A stretch of 14,277 nucleotides of DNA from Solirubrobacteraceae bacterium (lineage in GTDB: Bacteria; Actinomycetota; Thermoleophilia; Solirubrobacterales; Solirubrobacteraceae). Below the pieces are notes generated by a model. The model worked only from the letters and a program-made list of their open reading frames with translations. It had not been told where the DNA came from and made no database searches. Below, one piece after another: positions 5,632 through 12,727 of the stretch; the first letter of the stretch is position 1, and every line of letters starts with the position of its first letter. The translations under genes and the position numbers were made by a program. The stretch lies in NCBI GenBank assembly GCA_023230855.1, contig JALNWQ010000030.1, positions 1-14,277 of the forward strand, written 5' to 3'.

Positions 5632-6819
5632 ATGGCACGCGCACCACGAGAACAGACCCGCTGGCCCGCGATCTACAAGCGCGGCAAGTCCTACGAGTAC
5701 CTGTGGCGCGACGTCCACGGACGCCAACGGTCCGGCACCGCCCGCACCCTCGACGAGGCCCGCAAGACGAAGGCCGCTCGCGAGCGCGAAGCCGAGCACG
5801 GCCACACCTACGACGCCGGCCTGACCTTCGCGTCGTACGCCACGGACTGGATCGACCGCTACCAAGGCCGCACCGCCCGCGGGTTCCGTGAGAACACCCG
5901 CAACGGATACCGCCAGCAGATCGAGACGTACGCCGTCCCGTACTTCGGGGACCGCCAGAAGCTCGCCACGATCACCCCTCGCCGGATCAGCGAGTTCATC
6001 CTCCACTTGACGACGATCAACAAGGGCACCGAGGAGAAGCCCAAGTACCTGTCGGACGCCACGATCCGCCGGATCATCGCCCCCGTCCGTGCGTGCCTCG
6101 CAACCGCCGTCGAGGAAGGGCTCCTGCCTGCCAACCCGTGCGCCGGGGTCCGGCTCCCCAACCGCCCCCAGGTCGAGGACACCGACGACCAAGTGAAGGC
6201 GCTCACCACCACCGAGCTGGCCGCGCTCCTGCAATGCGCACCCGCCCAGCACCGCACCCTGCTCGAACTCCTCGCCGCAACCGGCCTGCGGATCAGCGAG
6301 GCCGCCGCGCTGCGCTGGCGCGACCTGCGACTCGACGGCAACAACCCCGTTGTCAAGGTCCGCCGCGCCTACGTCAAGGGCACGTTCGGACCGCCCAAGA
6401 CCAAGTACGGCAAGCGCGACGTCCCGCTCCCGCACGCCCTCGTGCTCGACCTCCGTCGACGGCACCGCGACACCGACTTCGATCGCGACGACGACCTCGT
6501 GTTCGGACGGCCCGACGGCACGCCCTACAGGCCCGAGAACCTATCCCGCCCCGCCATCAAGCTCGCCGCCGAAGAAGCAGGCGTCCCGTGGGCTGCGTTC
6601 CACACCCTCCGGCACACCTGCGCGACGCGCCTCTTCGCCGCCGGCCGGAACGCCGTCCAAGTCCAACGGTGGCTCGGCCACCACTCCCCCGCGTTCACGC
6701 TCGCGACCTACGTCCACCTGCTCGACGACGACCTCGGCGGACCGATCGACCTGCCCGACGGGGACAGCATGGAGACAGCAGAACACCCGGAGACGACCGG
6801 AAACCCGCTCGCGGCCTGA
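5632..6819 (+). CDS. int: Tyrosine recombinase (site-specific integrase)
   Basis: 395 residues, ATG one base after the upstream stop. Three regions follow the usual order. An N-terminal arm-binding domain (about 10-60) carries YKRGKSYEYLWRDVHGRQRS. A core-binding SAM-like domain spans about 64-170 (FASYATDWIDRY, ending with ANPC). The catalytic domain spans about 188-365, with Arg220 (ATGLRISEAAAL), Lys256 or 258 (PPKTKYGKRDVPLP), His324 and Arg327 (HTLRHTCATRLF), His350 (WLGHHS) and nucleophile Tyr360 (LATYVHLLDDD). All catalytic residues are present, so the enzyme should be active. It lies about 70 bases from the tRNA-Leu fragment, which is its likely att core. The domain layout matches integrases of actinobacterial elements that target tRNA genes. 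Confidence 0.96.
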   Translation: MARAPREQTRWPAIYKRGKSYEYLWRDVHGRQRSGTARTLDEARKTKAAREREAEHGHTYDAGLTFASYATDWIDRYQGRTARGFRENTRNGYRQQIETYAVPYFGDRQKLATITPRRISEFILHLTTINKGTEEKPKYLSDATIRRIIAPVRACLATAVEEGLLPANPCAGVRLPNRPQVEDTDDQVKALTTTELAALLQCAPAQHRTLLELLAATGLRISEAAALRWRDLRLDGNNPVVKVRRAYVKGTFGPPKTKYGKRDVPLPHALVLDLRRRHRDTDFDRDDDLVFGRPDGTPYRPENLSRPAIKLAAEEAGVPWAAFHTLRHTCATRLFAAGRNAVQVQRWLGHHSPAFTLATYVHLLDDDLGGPIDLPDGDSMETAEHPETTGNPLAA

Positions 6820-6878
6820 GCGGCGAACCCCGTCACATGCAGGCAGAACCGACAACACCCGGAGACGAGCGGAAACCC
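6782..6878 (+). repeat. Pair of 25-base direct repeats beside attR
   Basis: Positions 6782-6806 and 6854-6878 are identical at 24 of 25 bases (AACACCCGGAGACGA, then C or G, then CGGAAACCC). They are 72 bases apart; the first lies in the end of the integrase gene and the second ends about 10 bases before the tRNA anticodon-loop sequence. Direct repeats beside the core site are the usual form of arm-type sites for tyrosine integrases. Confidence 0.75.
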
Positions 6879-6887
6879 CTCCGACCA

Positions 6888-6939
6888 CTCAAAATCCGCT
6901 TCTGGCAACAGAGTGCGGGTTCGAATCCCGCCCCGGGTA
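6888..6939 (+). other. attR: 3' half of tRNA-Leu(CAA)
   Basis: The piece contains the anticodon loop CTCAAAA (6888-6894), the 3' anticodon stem TCCGC (6895-6899), a long variable arm with TCTG/CAGA pairing, the T arm GCGGG-TTCGAAT-CCCGC (6915-6931), the acceptor strand CCCGGGT (6932-6938) and discriminator A6939, without an encoded CCA. The sequence upstream cannot pair: ACCA precedes the loop where GCGGA is needed, and no D arm or 5' acceptor strand is present. It is therefore a tRNA remnant, not a functional gene, and marks the element's right attachment site. The long variable arm and the CAA loop support leucine. Confidence 0.88.
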
Positions 6940-6942
6940 CTG

Positions 6943-6975
6943 GCGCGAGCCCCCTGCACCCCAGGGGGCTCGCGC
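6943..6975 (+). terminator. Strong hairpin terminator after the tRNA remnant
   Basis: The arms GCGCGAGCCCCCTG (6943-6956) and 6962-6975 are perfect complements over 14 bases around the loop CACCC. It sits four bases after the tRNA 3' end, as expected for the original tRNA terminator. There is no T-run on the plus strand, common in high-GC genomes. It also lies downstream of the leftward phosphatase gene and could end both transcripts. Confidence 0.75.
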
Positions 6976-7010
6976 GTTCCCGGGTCGAGCCGACCGCGGG
7001 CGGCGCCGGG

Positions 7011-7817
7011 TCAGTCGCGGTCGGCGCGGACCGCGTCGGCCAACTCGTCGTGGAGCGCGGGCGGTGCGACGAGGATGCCGTCGGCCAACGGCGCGACGCC
7101 CGGCAGCCGCGACACCCGCAGGCCGGCCGACCGCGCGATGACCTCGCCGGCCGCGGTGTCCCACGCCTGGACCCCGTACTCGAAGAACGCGTCGCCCCGG
7201 CCGGCGGCGACCCACGCCAGGTCCAGCGCGCAGCTGCCGGCGCGGCGCAGGTCACGCACCTGCGGGACGAGCGCCGCGGCGATCCGGCCCTGCGCCCGAC
7301 GGACCTCGGCGTCGTAGCCGAACCCGGTGAGGACGAGCGCCCGCCCCAGGTCGCCGTCGGCGCCGGAGCGGTCGGCCAAGGCCACGCCGTCGAGCGTGGC
7401 CGGTCCGCCGGCGGTCGCGGCGAAGAGCTCGTCGCGGGACGGGTCGTAGATCACGCCGACGAGCCCCTCGCAGGCGACCGACACGCACCACTGCGGGGTG
7501 CCGTACAGGTAGTTCACGGTGCCGTCGAGCGGATCGACGATCCACCGCCGACCGGACGTGCCGGGCACGTCCTCACCCTCCTCCCCCATGATCCCGTCGT
7601 CCGGCACGCGGGCGGCGAGCACCCGGCGGATCGCCTCCTCGGCGGCGACGTCGGCCTCGCTCACCGGGTCGGTGACCGACGACTTCGTGTCGATCCGCAG
7701 CGCCGCGACGTCCCCGGCGCGCGCGACGAGCTCGGCGGCCGCGGCGCGCGCGGCCTCCTCGGCCACGGCGAGCAGCCGGTCCAGATCGGTGTCGGACGTC
7801 GTCACGGGGGTGCCCAT
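7011..7817 (-). CDS. Inositol monophosphatase-family phosphatase
   Basis: 268 residues, about the normal family length. Metal-binding motifs are all present: GEEGED (78-83, Glu79), WIVDPLDGT (92-100, Asp95 and Asp98) and WDTAAGEVI (219-227, Asp220), plus the upstream TKSSVTDPVSEAD segment (44-55). Members are Mg2+-dependent, Li+-sensitive cytoplasmic phosphatases acting on inositol phosphate, histidinol phosphate, PAP or NADP; which one cannot be read from sequence. ATG 7817 is chosen because the frame upstream is Arg-rich shadow of the amidase gene on the same strand. It follows the amidase by 89 bases, with a hairpin between, and is the first intact host gene beyond attR. Confidence 0.92.
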   Translation of the reverse strand: MGTPVTTSDTDLDRLLAVAEEAARAAAAELVARAGDVAALRIDTKSSVTDPVSEADVAAEEAIRRVLAARVPDDGIMGEEGEDVPGTSGRRWIVDPLDGTVNYLYGTPQWCVSVACEGLVGVIYDPSRDELFAATAGGPATLDGVALADRSGADGDLGRALVLTGFGYDAEVRRAQGRIAAALVPQVRDLRRAGSCALDLAWVAAGRGDAFFEYGVQAWDTAAGEVIARSAGLRVSRLPGVAPLADGILVAPPALHDELADAVRADRD

Positions 7818-7834
7818 GCCCCCATGGTCGCGGT

Positions 7835-7862
7835 CCGGGCGGCGATCGGCGTCGCCGTCCGG
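7835..7862. terminator. Hairpin between amidase and phosphatase genes
   Basis: Arms CCGGGCGGCGA (7835-7845) and TCGCCGTCCGG (7852-7862) pair at 10 of 11 positions around a 6-base loop. It lies in the 89-base gap between two leftward genes. It may be an attenuating or terminating hairpin, or a chance GC-rich fold; there is no T-tract. Confidence 0.35.
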
Positions 7863-7906
7863 TGATGCGCGTCGGTCCCGCCGTGCCGTCCGACGCGACG
7901 TGGTCG

Positions 7907-9319
7907 TCAGCCGAGCCCCGCCGGACGGTCCTGCACCCACGGCCGGTCGCGCTCGAGCTGCCCCGCGAGCGACAGGAGCAGGCGCTCGGCGTGGTGCGGC
8001 CCGACGAGCTGCACGCCCATCGGCAGGCCCGCGTCGTCGCGACCGACCGGGACCGCGGCGACCGGATGGCCGAGCAGGTTCCACAGCTGCATGTGGGGGA
8101 TGCGCGGCGCCACCCCGAGCATCGTCGCCAGCGCCCCGCGACGGTGGAACGCCCCGATCCGGAACGGCGGCCCGGTCGGCCCCGGCTGCAGGACGACGTC
8201 GACGTCGTCGAAGATCCGGTCGACCGCCGCGCGCGATCCCGGCACCGCGTCGCGCGCCCACCGCAGCAGGCGGTCCGGCACGAGCCGGCCCAGGGCGCGC
8301 ACGCCGCGCGTGCGGGACTCCAACCACGCCGGGTGCGGCACGCCCGCCGCGTCGTCACCGCCGCCACGCAGGTAGTGGACGAGGAACATCGCGAACTCGC
8401 GCAGCCCGGCGGGGACCTCGCGCTCGACGACCTCGTGGCCCAGGCCGCGGAGGCGCTCGGCCGTCTCGGTGATCGCCGCGCGACGTCGGCGGTCGATCCG
8501 CGCCGGCCCGATCGGGGTCCGCCACGACAGCGCGATCCGCAACGGCCGTGGGTCGGTCGCGGCGGCGTCGCGGTACGGCGTGCCACCCTCGGGACGCTCC
8601 GACCCGTCGTCGGCGATGACGTCGAGCATCGCGGCGGCGTCGGCGACGGTGCGACCGATCGGCCCGGCGACCGACAGGCCGTGCCAGCGCTCGCCGCCGA
8701 GCGGCACGAGGCCACGGGTCGTCTTGACGCCGAGCAGGCCGCAGAACCCGGACGGGATGCGGATCGACCCGCCGCCGTCCGACCCGGTCGCCACGCCCAC
8801 GATCCCGGCCGCGACCGCCGCCGCGCTCCCGCCCGACGACCCACCGGGCGAGTGGTCCAGCGACCACGGGTTGCGGGTGACCCCGTGGGCGAGCGACTCG
8901 GTGAACGGCCACAGGCACCGCTCGGGCACGTTCGTCCGGCCGACGACGATCGCGCCGGCCGCCCGGAGCCGCGCCACGACCTCGGAGTCGGCGGTCACCG
9001 GGCCGTGCTGCGGCCGGCCACCCATCCCGGTGACGTCGCCGGCGACGTCCAGATCGTCCTTCACCGCGACCGGAACCCCGAGCAGCGGCGTCGCCTCGCC
9101 ACCGTCGATCCGCTTCTGCGCGGCCTCGGCGGCCGGCCACGCCCCGTCGGCGTACACCACGCGGAACGCGTTGAGCGCCGGGTCGAGGAGCGCCTGACGC
9201 TCCAGCACGTGCAGGAGCAGCTCGTCGGCGCGGACGACGCGCTCACGCAACGCCCGGGCCTGGGCGTCCGCGCCCGCCCACAGCAGGTCCTGCACGATCG
9301 ACGCTCGCTCGACGGCCAT
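7907..9319 (-). CDS. Amidase-signature family hydrolase
   Basis: 470 residues, typical of the family. The Ser-cisSer-Lys triad is visible: Lys87 (GVPVAVKDDLDVAG), cis-Ser161 in HSPGGSSGGSAAAVAAG (156-172), and nucleophile Ser185 in GSDGGGSIRIPSGFCG (179-194), with the expected 24-residue spacing between the two serines. The family hydrolyses carboxylic amides. GatA is a member, but no gatB or gatC lies nearby, and the C-terminal half lacks features that would tie it to GatA, so a stand-alone amidase is more likely. There is no signal peptide; cytoplasmic. ATG 9319 has a -10-like TAGCCT seven bases upstream, which would give a leaderless transcript. Confidence 0.92.
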   Translation of the reverse strand: MAVERASIVQDLLWAGADAQARALRERVVRADELLLHVLERQALLDPALNAFRVVYADGAWPAAEAAQKRIDGGEATPLLGVPVAVKDDLDVAGDVTGMGGRPQHGPVTADSEVVARLRAAGAIVVGRTNVPERCLWPFTESLAHGVTRNPWSLDHSPGGSSGGSAAAVAAGIVGVATGSDGGGSIRIPSGFCGLLGVKTTRGLVPLGGERWHGLSVAGPIGRTVADAAAMLDVIADDGSERPEGGTPYRDAAATDPRPLRIALSWRTPIGPARIDRRRRAAITETAERLRGLGHEVVEREVPAGLREFAMFLVHYLRGGGDDAAGVPHPAWLESRTRGVRALGRLVPDRLLRWARDAVPGSRAAVDRIFDDVDVVLQPGPTGPPFRIGAFHRRGALATMLGVAPRIPHMQLWNLLGHPVAAVPVGRDDAGLPMGVQLVGPHHAERLLLSLAGQLERDRPWVQDRPAGLG

Positions 9320-9326
9320 GCGCGCC

Positions 9327-9332
9327 AGGCTA
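9327..9332 (-). promoter_or_regulatory. Candidate -10 box TAGCCT for the amidase gene
   Basis: On the minus strand TAGCCT is followed by seven bases and then the amidase ATG, so initiation at the usual distance would fall on or beside the start codon (leaderless). No Shine-Dalgarno is visible in those seven bases. No clear -35 seen. Confidence 0.35.
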
Positions 9333-9388
9333 CCCGTCCACGTCGGGGTCGCCCTCCGGCCGACCGCGACCGCGGCCGTGGTCCGACC

Positions 9389-10417
9389 TCAGCCGTCGTC
9401 GTCGGGCCGCGGGACGACGTGCAGGCGTGGGAGCGGCAGGCCGTCGCCGGGCGCCCTCCCGTCCGCATCGGCCGACGCGCTCGGATCGACCGGCGGCACC
9501 GGATCCACGTCACGATCGATCTCGCGCTCCACGGGCCGCAGGGCGATGAGCACCAAGACGACCCCGACGGCCGCGAGCACCCACGGCCAGCCGGACGATC
9601 CACCGCCGGCCTCGTCGGCGGCGACGAGCGCGCCGACGACGACGAGCCCGCCGATCGTGCCGGGCACCGGCTCGCGCAGCATCGCGCCCAGGCCGAGGAG
9701 CGCGAACCCGACCGCGAGGAGGAGGAGCTGCCAGCCCAGGCCGGCCGGGCCCGGGTCGCCCGGCAGGCCCAGCTCGGCGGTGAGCCCCGGCACGCTGCCG
9801 ACGAGGAACGACGACGCGAGCGCGAACCCGACGAGCCCGATGACGTCCGACAGGATCAGCGCCTCGGGGTAGCGCCGGTCGATGCGGTTGAGCGCGGCGA
9901 CGGTGAGCACGAGCAGCGCCCCGAGCAACGTCCACCGGGCGCCGGTCAACGGGTGGTCGCCCGGCCACGCCGCGACGACCGCGGCGACGGCGGCCGCGAC
10001 CGTCAGCCCGGCCCCGAGGCCGAGCACGAGGACCATGCCGCGACGGCGGGCGAGCGCGAGGGCGCCGATCGCGGCGACCGTCACCGCGAGCGCGGTCGGT
10101 CCGGGATCCAGTCGTCCCCCGTCGTGGGCTCCCGCGAGCGCGGTGACGTGGAGCGCGGCCGCCAGCGACGCCAGCACCCCGATCGCGCCCAGCACCTCCT
10201 GGTACGTCCGGGGGACGATTGGACCATCGCCCCGGCGTCGTCCGGTCGGGCGTGGCGACCCGAGGAGCCCGGCGATCGCCAGGGTCGCGACCACCGTCGC
10301 GGTGAGCAGTCGCAGCCCGTGGCCGGCCGTGCCCCGCAGCTCCAGGTCGACGTGGAACACCGCGAGCAGCAGCACGCCCGAGGCGAGGGGGTTGCCACGG
10401 TGGGCCAGGACGCGCAT
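9389..10417 (-). CDS. Polytopic membrane protein of unknown function
   Basis: 342 residues with about nine hydrophobic segments between residues 35 and 295 (for example AIGVLASLAAALHVTALAG, MVLVLGLGAGLTVAAAVAAV, WTLLGALLVLTVAAL, LLLLAVGFALLGLGAM and WVLAAVGVVLVLIALR). They are separated by short Arg- or Pro-containing loops. A hydrophilic acidic tail of about 45 residues follows (DRDVDPVPPVDPSASADADG). No transporter or enzyme motif is recognisable. ATG 10417 has a purine-rich GGAAGG only three bases upstream, closer than usual, so a nearby internal start cannot be excluded. It diverges from the npdG operon across only 23 bases, so the two promoters must overlap. Membrane location is firm; function unknown. 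Confidence 0.78.
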   Translation of the reverse strand: MRVLAHRGNPLASGVLLLAVFHVDLELRGTAGHGLRLLTATVVATLAIAGLLGSPRPTGRRRGDGPIVPRTYQEVLGAIGVLASLAAALHVTALAGAHDGGRLDPGPTALAVTVAAIGALALARRRGMVLVLGLGAGLTVAAAVAAVVAAWPGDHPLTGARWTLLGALLVLTVAALNRIDRRYPEALILSDVIGLVGFALASSFLVGSVPGLTAELGLPGDPGPAGLGWQLLLLAVGFALLGLGAMLREPVPGTIGGLVVVGALVAADEAGGGSSGWPWVLAAVGVVLVLIALRPVEREIDRDVDPVPPVDPSASADADGRAPGDGLPLPRLHVVPRPDDDG

Positions 10418-10426
10418 CGGCCTTCC

Positions 10427-10432
10427 TATACT
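10427..10432 (+). promoter_or_regulatory. -10 box TATACT of the F420 operon, leaderless position
   Basis: TATACT is close to the consensus TATAAT in otherwise very GC-rich DNA, and ends eight bases before the npdG GTG, with no Shine-Dalgarno in between. Transcription would start at or within about two bases of the start codon. A TTGCCA at 10392-10397 is too far upstream (29 bases) to serve as its -35. Confidence 0.6.
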
Positions 10433-10440
10433 CCCCTCTC

Positions 10441-11121
10441 GTGTCTGACCTCGTCGCGATCCTTGGTGGAACCGGACAGCTCGGCTTCGGCCTGGCCGTC
10501 CGCCTGGCGAAGGCCGGTGTCCCGGTCGTCATCGGTTCCCGTGATGCGACGCGTGCCCAGGACGCGGCCGAGCGCGTCGTCGGCCTGGTCCCCGGCTCCG
10601 ACGTCCGCGGCGCCGACAACGTCGAGGCGTCCGCCGCGGCGACCCGCGTCGTCGTCATCGCCGTGCCGTTCGCGAGCCAGGCGTCGACGATCAAGTCGAT
10701 CCAGGAGTCGCTGACCGAGCAGCACATCGTGCTCGACGCGACCGTGCCGCTCGGCCCGGCGATCGGTGGCAAGCCGACGCAGATGGTCGGCGTGTGGCAG
10801 GGCTCCGCCGCCCAGCAGGCGCAGTCGCTGGTGCCGTCCGGGGTCCGCGTCGTGTCGGGGCTGCACACCCTCGCCGCCGACCTGCTCACCGACCTGGACC
10901 ACGACCTGGACCAGGACACGTTCGTCTGCGGCGACCGCAAGGCGGACAAGGCCGTCGTCATCGAGCTGCTGGCGAAGATCGACGGACTCCGCGTCGTCGA
11001 CGCCGGCCGGCTCGACCAGAGCCGCATCGTCGAGGGCCTCACCGCGATGCTCATCGGCATCAACATCCGTTACAAGACGCACGCCGGGCTGCAGGTCGTC
11101 GGGCTCCCGTCGACCGCGTGA
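10441..11121 (+). CDS. npdG: F420H2:NADP+ oxidoreductase (NADPH-dependent F420 reductase)
   Basis: 226 residues, normal for the family. The N-terminus has the Rossmann loop AILGGTGQLGFGLAVRLAKAG (6-26) and the NADP-phosphate-binding SR pair (GSRDATRA, 32-39). A second strand VVVIAVPF follows, and near the end LIGINIRYKTHAGLQVVG forms the family's F420-side C-terminal segment. The enzyme moves hydride between F420 and NADP(H) in the cytoplasm, linking the F420 pool to central metabolism. It heads the operon and overlaps cofD by GTGA. GTG 10441 is chosen because it begins just after a TATACT box and gives the family's usual short N-terminus. The context of three F420 biosynthetic genes makes the assignment stronger. 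Confidence 0.93.
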   Translation: MSDLVAILGGTGQLGFGLAVRLAKAGVPVVIGSRDATRAQDAAERVVGLVPGSDVRGADNVEASAAATRVVVIAVPFASQASTIKSIQESLTEQHIVLDATVPLGPAIGGKPTQMVGVWQGSAAQQAQSLVPSGVRVVSGLHTLAADLLTDLDHDLDQDTFVCGDRKADKAVVIELLAKIDGLRVVDAGRLDQSRIVEGLTAMLIGINIRYKTHAGLQVVGLPSTA

Positions 11122-12077
11122 CGTCCGACGCACCGATCGTCGTCCTGGCGGGCGGCACCGGCGGGGCCAAGCTCGCCCGCGGGATGCTCGACGCCGACGA
11201 CGGCCGCCTCGTCGTCATCGCCAACCCCGGTGACGACACCGTCCAGCACGGCGGCTACGTGTCGCCGGACCCGGACCTCGTGACGTTCTGGCTCGCCGAC
11301 CGGATCGACGACCGGGGCTGGGGGCTCCGCGACGACACGTTCCACGTCATGGACGGCCTGCGCGAGCTCGGCGACGACGTCTGGTTCAACCTCGGCGACC
11401 GCGACCTGGCGCTCTGCCTGCACCGCGCGCGTCGCCTCGCCGACGGCGACCGCCCCACCGCGATCGCCGTCGACGTCGCCCGTGCGCTGGGCGTGCCCGA
11501 CCGCGCACGGGTCCTGCCCGCCGCCGACGACCCCGTCCGGACGATGGTGCGGGCCGACGGCCGCTGGTGGCCGTTCCAGGAGTTCATGATCCGCGGTGGT
11601 GGCCGCGACGACGCGCTGCCGGTCGAGGGCGTGCGGTTCGACGGGGCGGACGACGCCACCGTCCCGCCCGAGGCGCTCGACGCGATCGCGTCCGCCCGCG
11701 CCGTCGTCATCGGCCCGTCCAACCCGGTGATCTCGATCGGCCCGATGCTCGCGATCCCCGCGCTGCGCGACGCGCTGCGGGCCACCCCCGCCCCGGTGGT
11801 GGCGGTCGCGCCGTTCGTGGGCGGCGAGGTCGTGAAGGGCCCCACCCGATCGTTCCTCGCCTGGGCCGGCGCGAGCGCCGACGCCGCCGGCGTCGCCTCG
11901 CTGTACCGCGACGTGCGCCTGGACGGCATGGTGACCGACGAGCCCGCGACGCTCGACGTGCCGGTGCACGTGACGTCGACCGACCTCGGCGTTGCGTCCA
12001 CCCGGGAGGCGGTGGCCCGCGAGGTGCTCCGGTTCTGTGGGACAGTATCCGCCCCTCCCGCCCGGAGCACGCCGTGA
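11118..12077 (+). CDS. cofD: 2-phospho-L-lactate transferase family, CofD/FbiA
   Basis: CofD transfers the phospho-acid part of the GDP-activated (or GPP-PEP) donor to the deazaflavin alcohol Fo, giving F420-0 or its dehydro form. 319 residues, normal length. Residues 7-23 hold VVLAGGTGGAKLARGM, the family's nucleotide-binding start. ANPGDDTVQHGGYVSPDPD (about 35-53) matches the conserved donor-binding stretch, NLGDRDLALCLHRAR (about 94-108) is diagnostic, and VIGPSNPVISIGPML (about 196-210) is the late substrate loop. GTG 11118 overlaps the npdG stop (GTGA). An alternative upstream extension would only run through npdG. Confidence 0.94.
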   Translation: MTSDAPIVVLAGGTGGAKLARGMLDADDGRLVVIANPGDDTVQHGGYVSPDPDLVTFWLADRIDDRGWGLRDDTFHVMDGLRELGDDVWFNLGDRDLALCLHRARRLADGDRPTAIAVDVARALGVPDRARVLPAADDPVRTMVRADGRWWPFQEFMIRGGGRDDALPVEGVRFDGADDATVPPEALDAIASARAVVIGPSNPVISIGPMLAIPALRDALRATPAPVVAVAPFVGGEVVKGPTRSFLAWAGASADAAGVASLYRDVRLDGMVTDEPATLDVPVHVTSTDLGVASTREAVAREVLRFCGTVSAPPARSTP

Positions 12078-12727
12078 AGACGATCGCCATCCTCCCCGTC
12101 AAGCGGTTCGCCCAGTCGAAGCAACGCCTGGCCGACGCGCTACCCGCGCGCTCCCGCGTCGCGCTCGTGCAGGCGATGGTCACCGACGTGCTGATCGCGC
12201 TACGCCGCGCGCAGCTCGTCGACGGGGTCGTCGTCGTCACCGGCGAGCCGGCGGCGGGGCAGATCGCGGTGAACTACAACGCCGAGGTCCTGCCCGACCA
12301 GTCCGACGCCGGCCACAGCGACGCGGTCGCGCTCGGCGTGCAGTGGGCGCTCGCCCGCGACGCCGACCGGGTGCTCCTCGTCCCCGGCGACGTCCCGATG
12401 ATCGACCCGGTCGAGATCGACGGCCTGCTCGCGACGATGCCCGAGGGCGCGCGCGAGGTCACGATCGTCCCCGACCGGCACGGCACCGGCACCAACGGCC
12501 TGGTGCTCTATCCGCCGGACGTCATCCCCGCCGCGTTCGGCGAGGGCAGCCGTGCACGACACGAGGCCGCCGCGGCGGCGGCCGGGGCCGCGACGTTCGT
12601 CGCCGAGCCCGAGAGCCTCACCCACGACGTCGACACGCCCGACGACTTCGAGACGCTGCAGGCGCGGTTGGAGTCCCACCGGGGCGGCGCATCCCACACG
12701 CGGGGCCTGCTGCCCCGGCTGCTGTGA
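12074..12727 (+). CDS. cofC: Phospholactate/phosphoenolpyruvate guanylyltransferase CofC/FbiD
   Basis: CofC activates 2-phospholactate (archaea), or phosphoenolpyruvate in the actinobacterial form called FbiD, with GTP for use by CofD. 217 residues. Family motifs seen are ILPVKRFAQSKQRLADAL (6-23, nucleotide-binding loop), LLVPGDVPMI (101-110, Asp106 as the likely metal ligand), DRHGTGTNGLVL (134-145) and FGEGSRARHEAAA (155-167). The start GTG 12074 overlaps the cofD stop, and the stop overlaps cofE. Which phospho-acid is used cannot be decided by eye; actinobacterial ancestry favours phosphoenolpyruvate. The C-terminal about 20 residues (SHRGGASHTRGLLPRLL) look like a non-conserved tail. Confidence 0.9.
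   Translation: MKTIAILPVKRFAQSKQRLADALPARSRVALVQAMVTDVLIALRRAQLVDGVVVVTGEPAAGQIAVNYNAEVLPDQSDAGHSDAVALGVQWALARDADRVLLVPGDVPMIDPVEIDGLLATMPEGAREVTIVPDRHGTGTNGLVLYPPDVIPAAFGEGSRARHEAAAAAAGAATFVAEPESLTHDVDTPDDFETLQARLESHRGGASHTRGLLPRLL

Larger units (their letters stand above)
1..6939 (+). mobile_element. Integrated mobile element, right part; left end outside window
   Basis: Ten same-strand genes including a tyrosine integrase, an excisionase-type HTH protein, a replication-type ATPase with a DnaB-N protein, and a Topo VI A-like protein end at a partial tRNA-Leu 3' half that has no 5' half next to it. This is the usual scar of integration into the 3' end of a tRNA gene. Because the tRNA points rightward, the reconstituted intact tRNA should sit at the left end, beyond the window. 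Only cargo, replication and integration functions are visible; no capsid, terminase, FtsK/TraB or relaxase gene is in view. The right boundary is set by the tRNA 3' end at about 6939. The left boundary and full length are unknown. Confidence 0.85.

Noticed and set aside
4092..5633. Minus-strand open frame of 513 codons opposite the Mini-A gene
   Set aside because: Shadow of a gene with recognisable catalytic motifs; no family motif in the antisense translation.
6840..6940. Complete functional tRNA gene
   Set aside because: No D arm, no 5' acceptor strand and no pairing 5' anticodon stem upstream of the loop.
7818..8327. Upstream extension of the phosphatase reading frame
   Set aside because: Runs through the amidase gene on the same strand and is Arg/Ala-rich; the family N-terminus fits the ATG at 7817.
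9362..9385. GC-rich inverted repeat between the membrane protein and amidase genes
   Set aside because: Pairing needs a G:T wobble and is short; in DNA this GC-rich it is not distinguishable from chance.
7862..10714. Plus-strand open frame of about 950 codons
   Set aside because: Antisense to the amidase and membrane protein genes, which have clear motifs; composition is Arg/Asp/Pro-rich, typical of a high-GC shadow frame.
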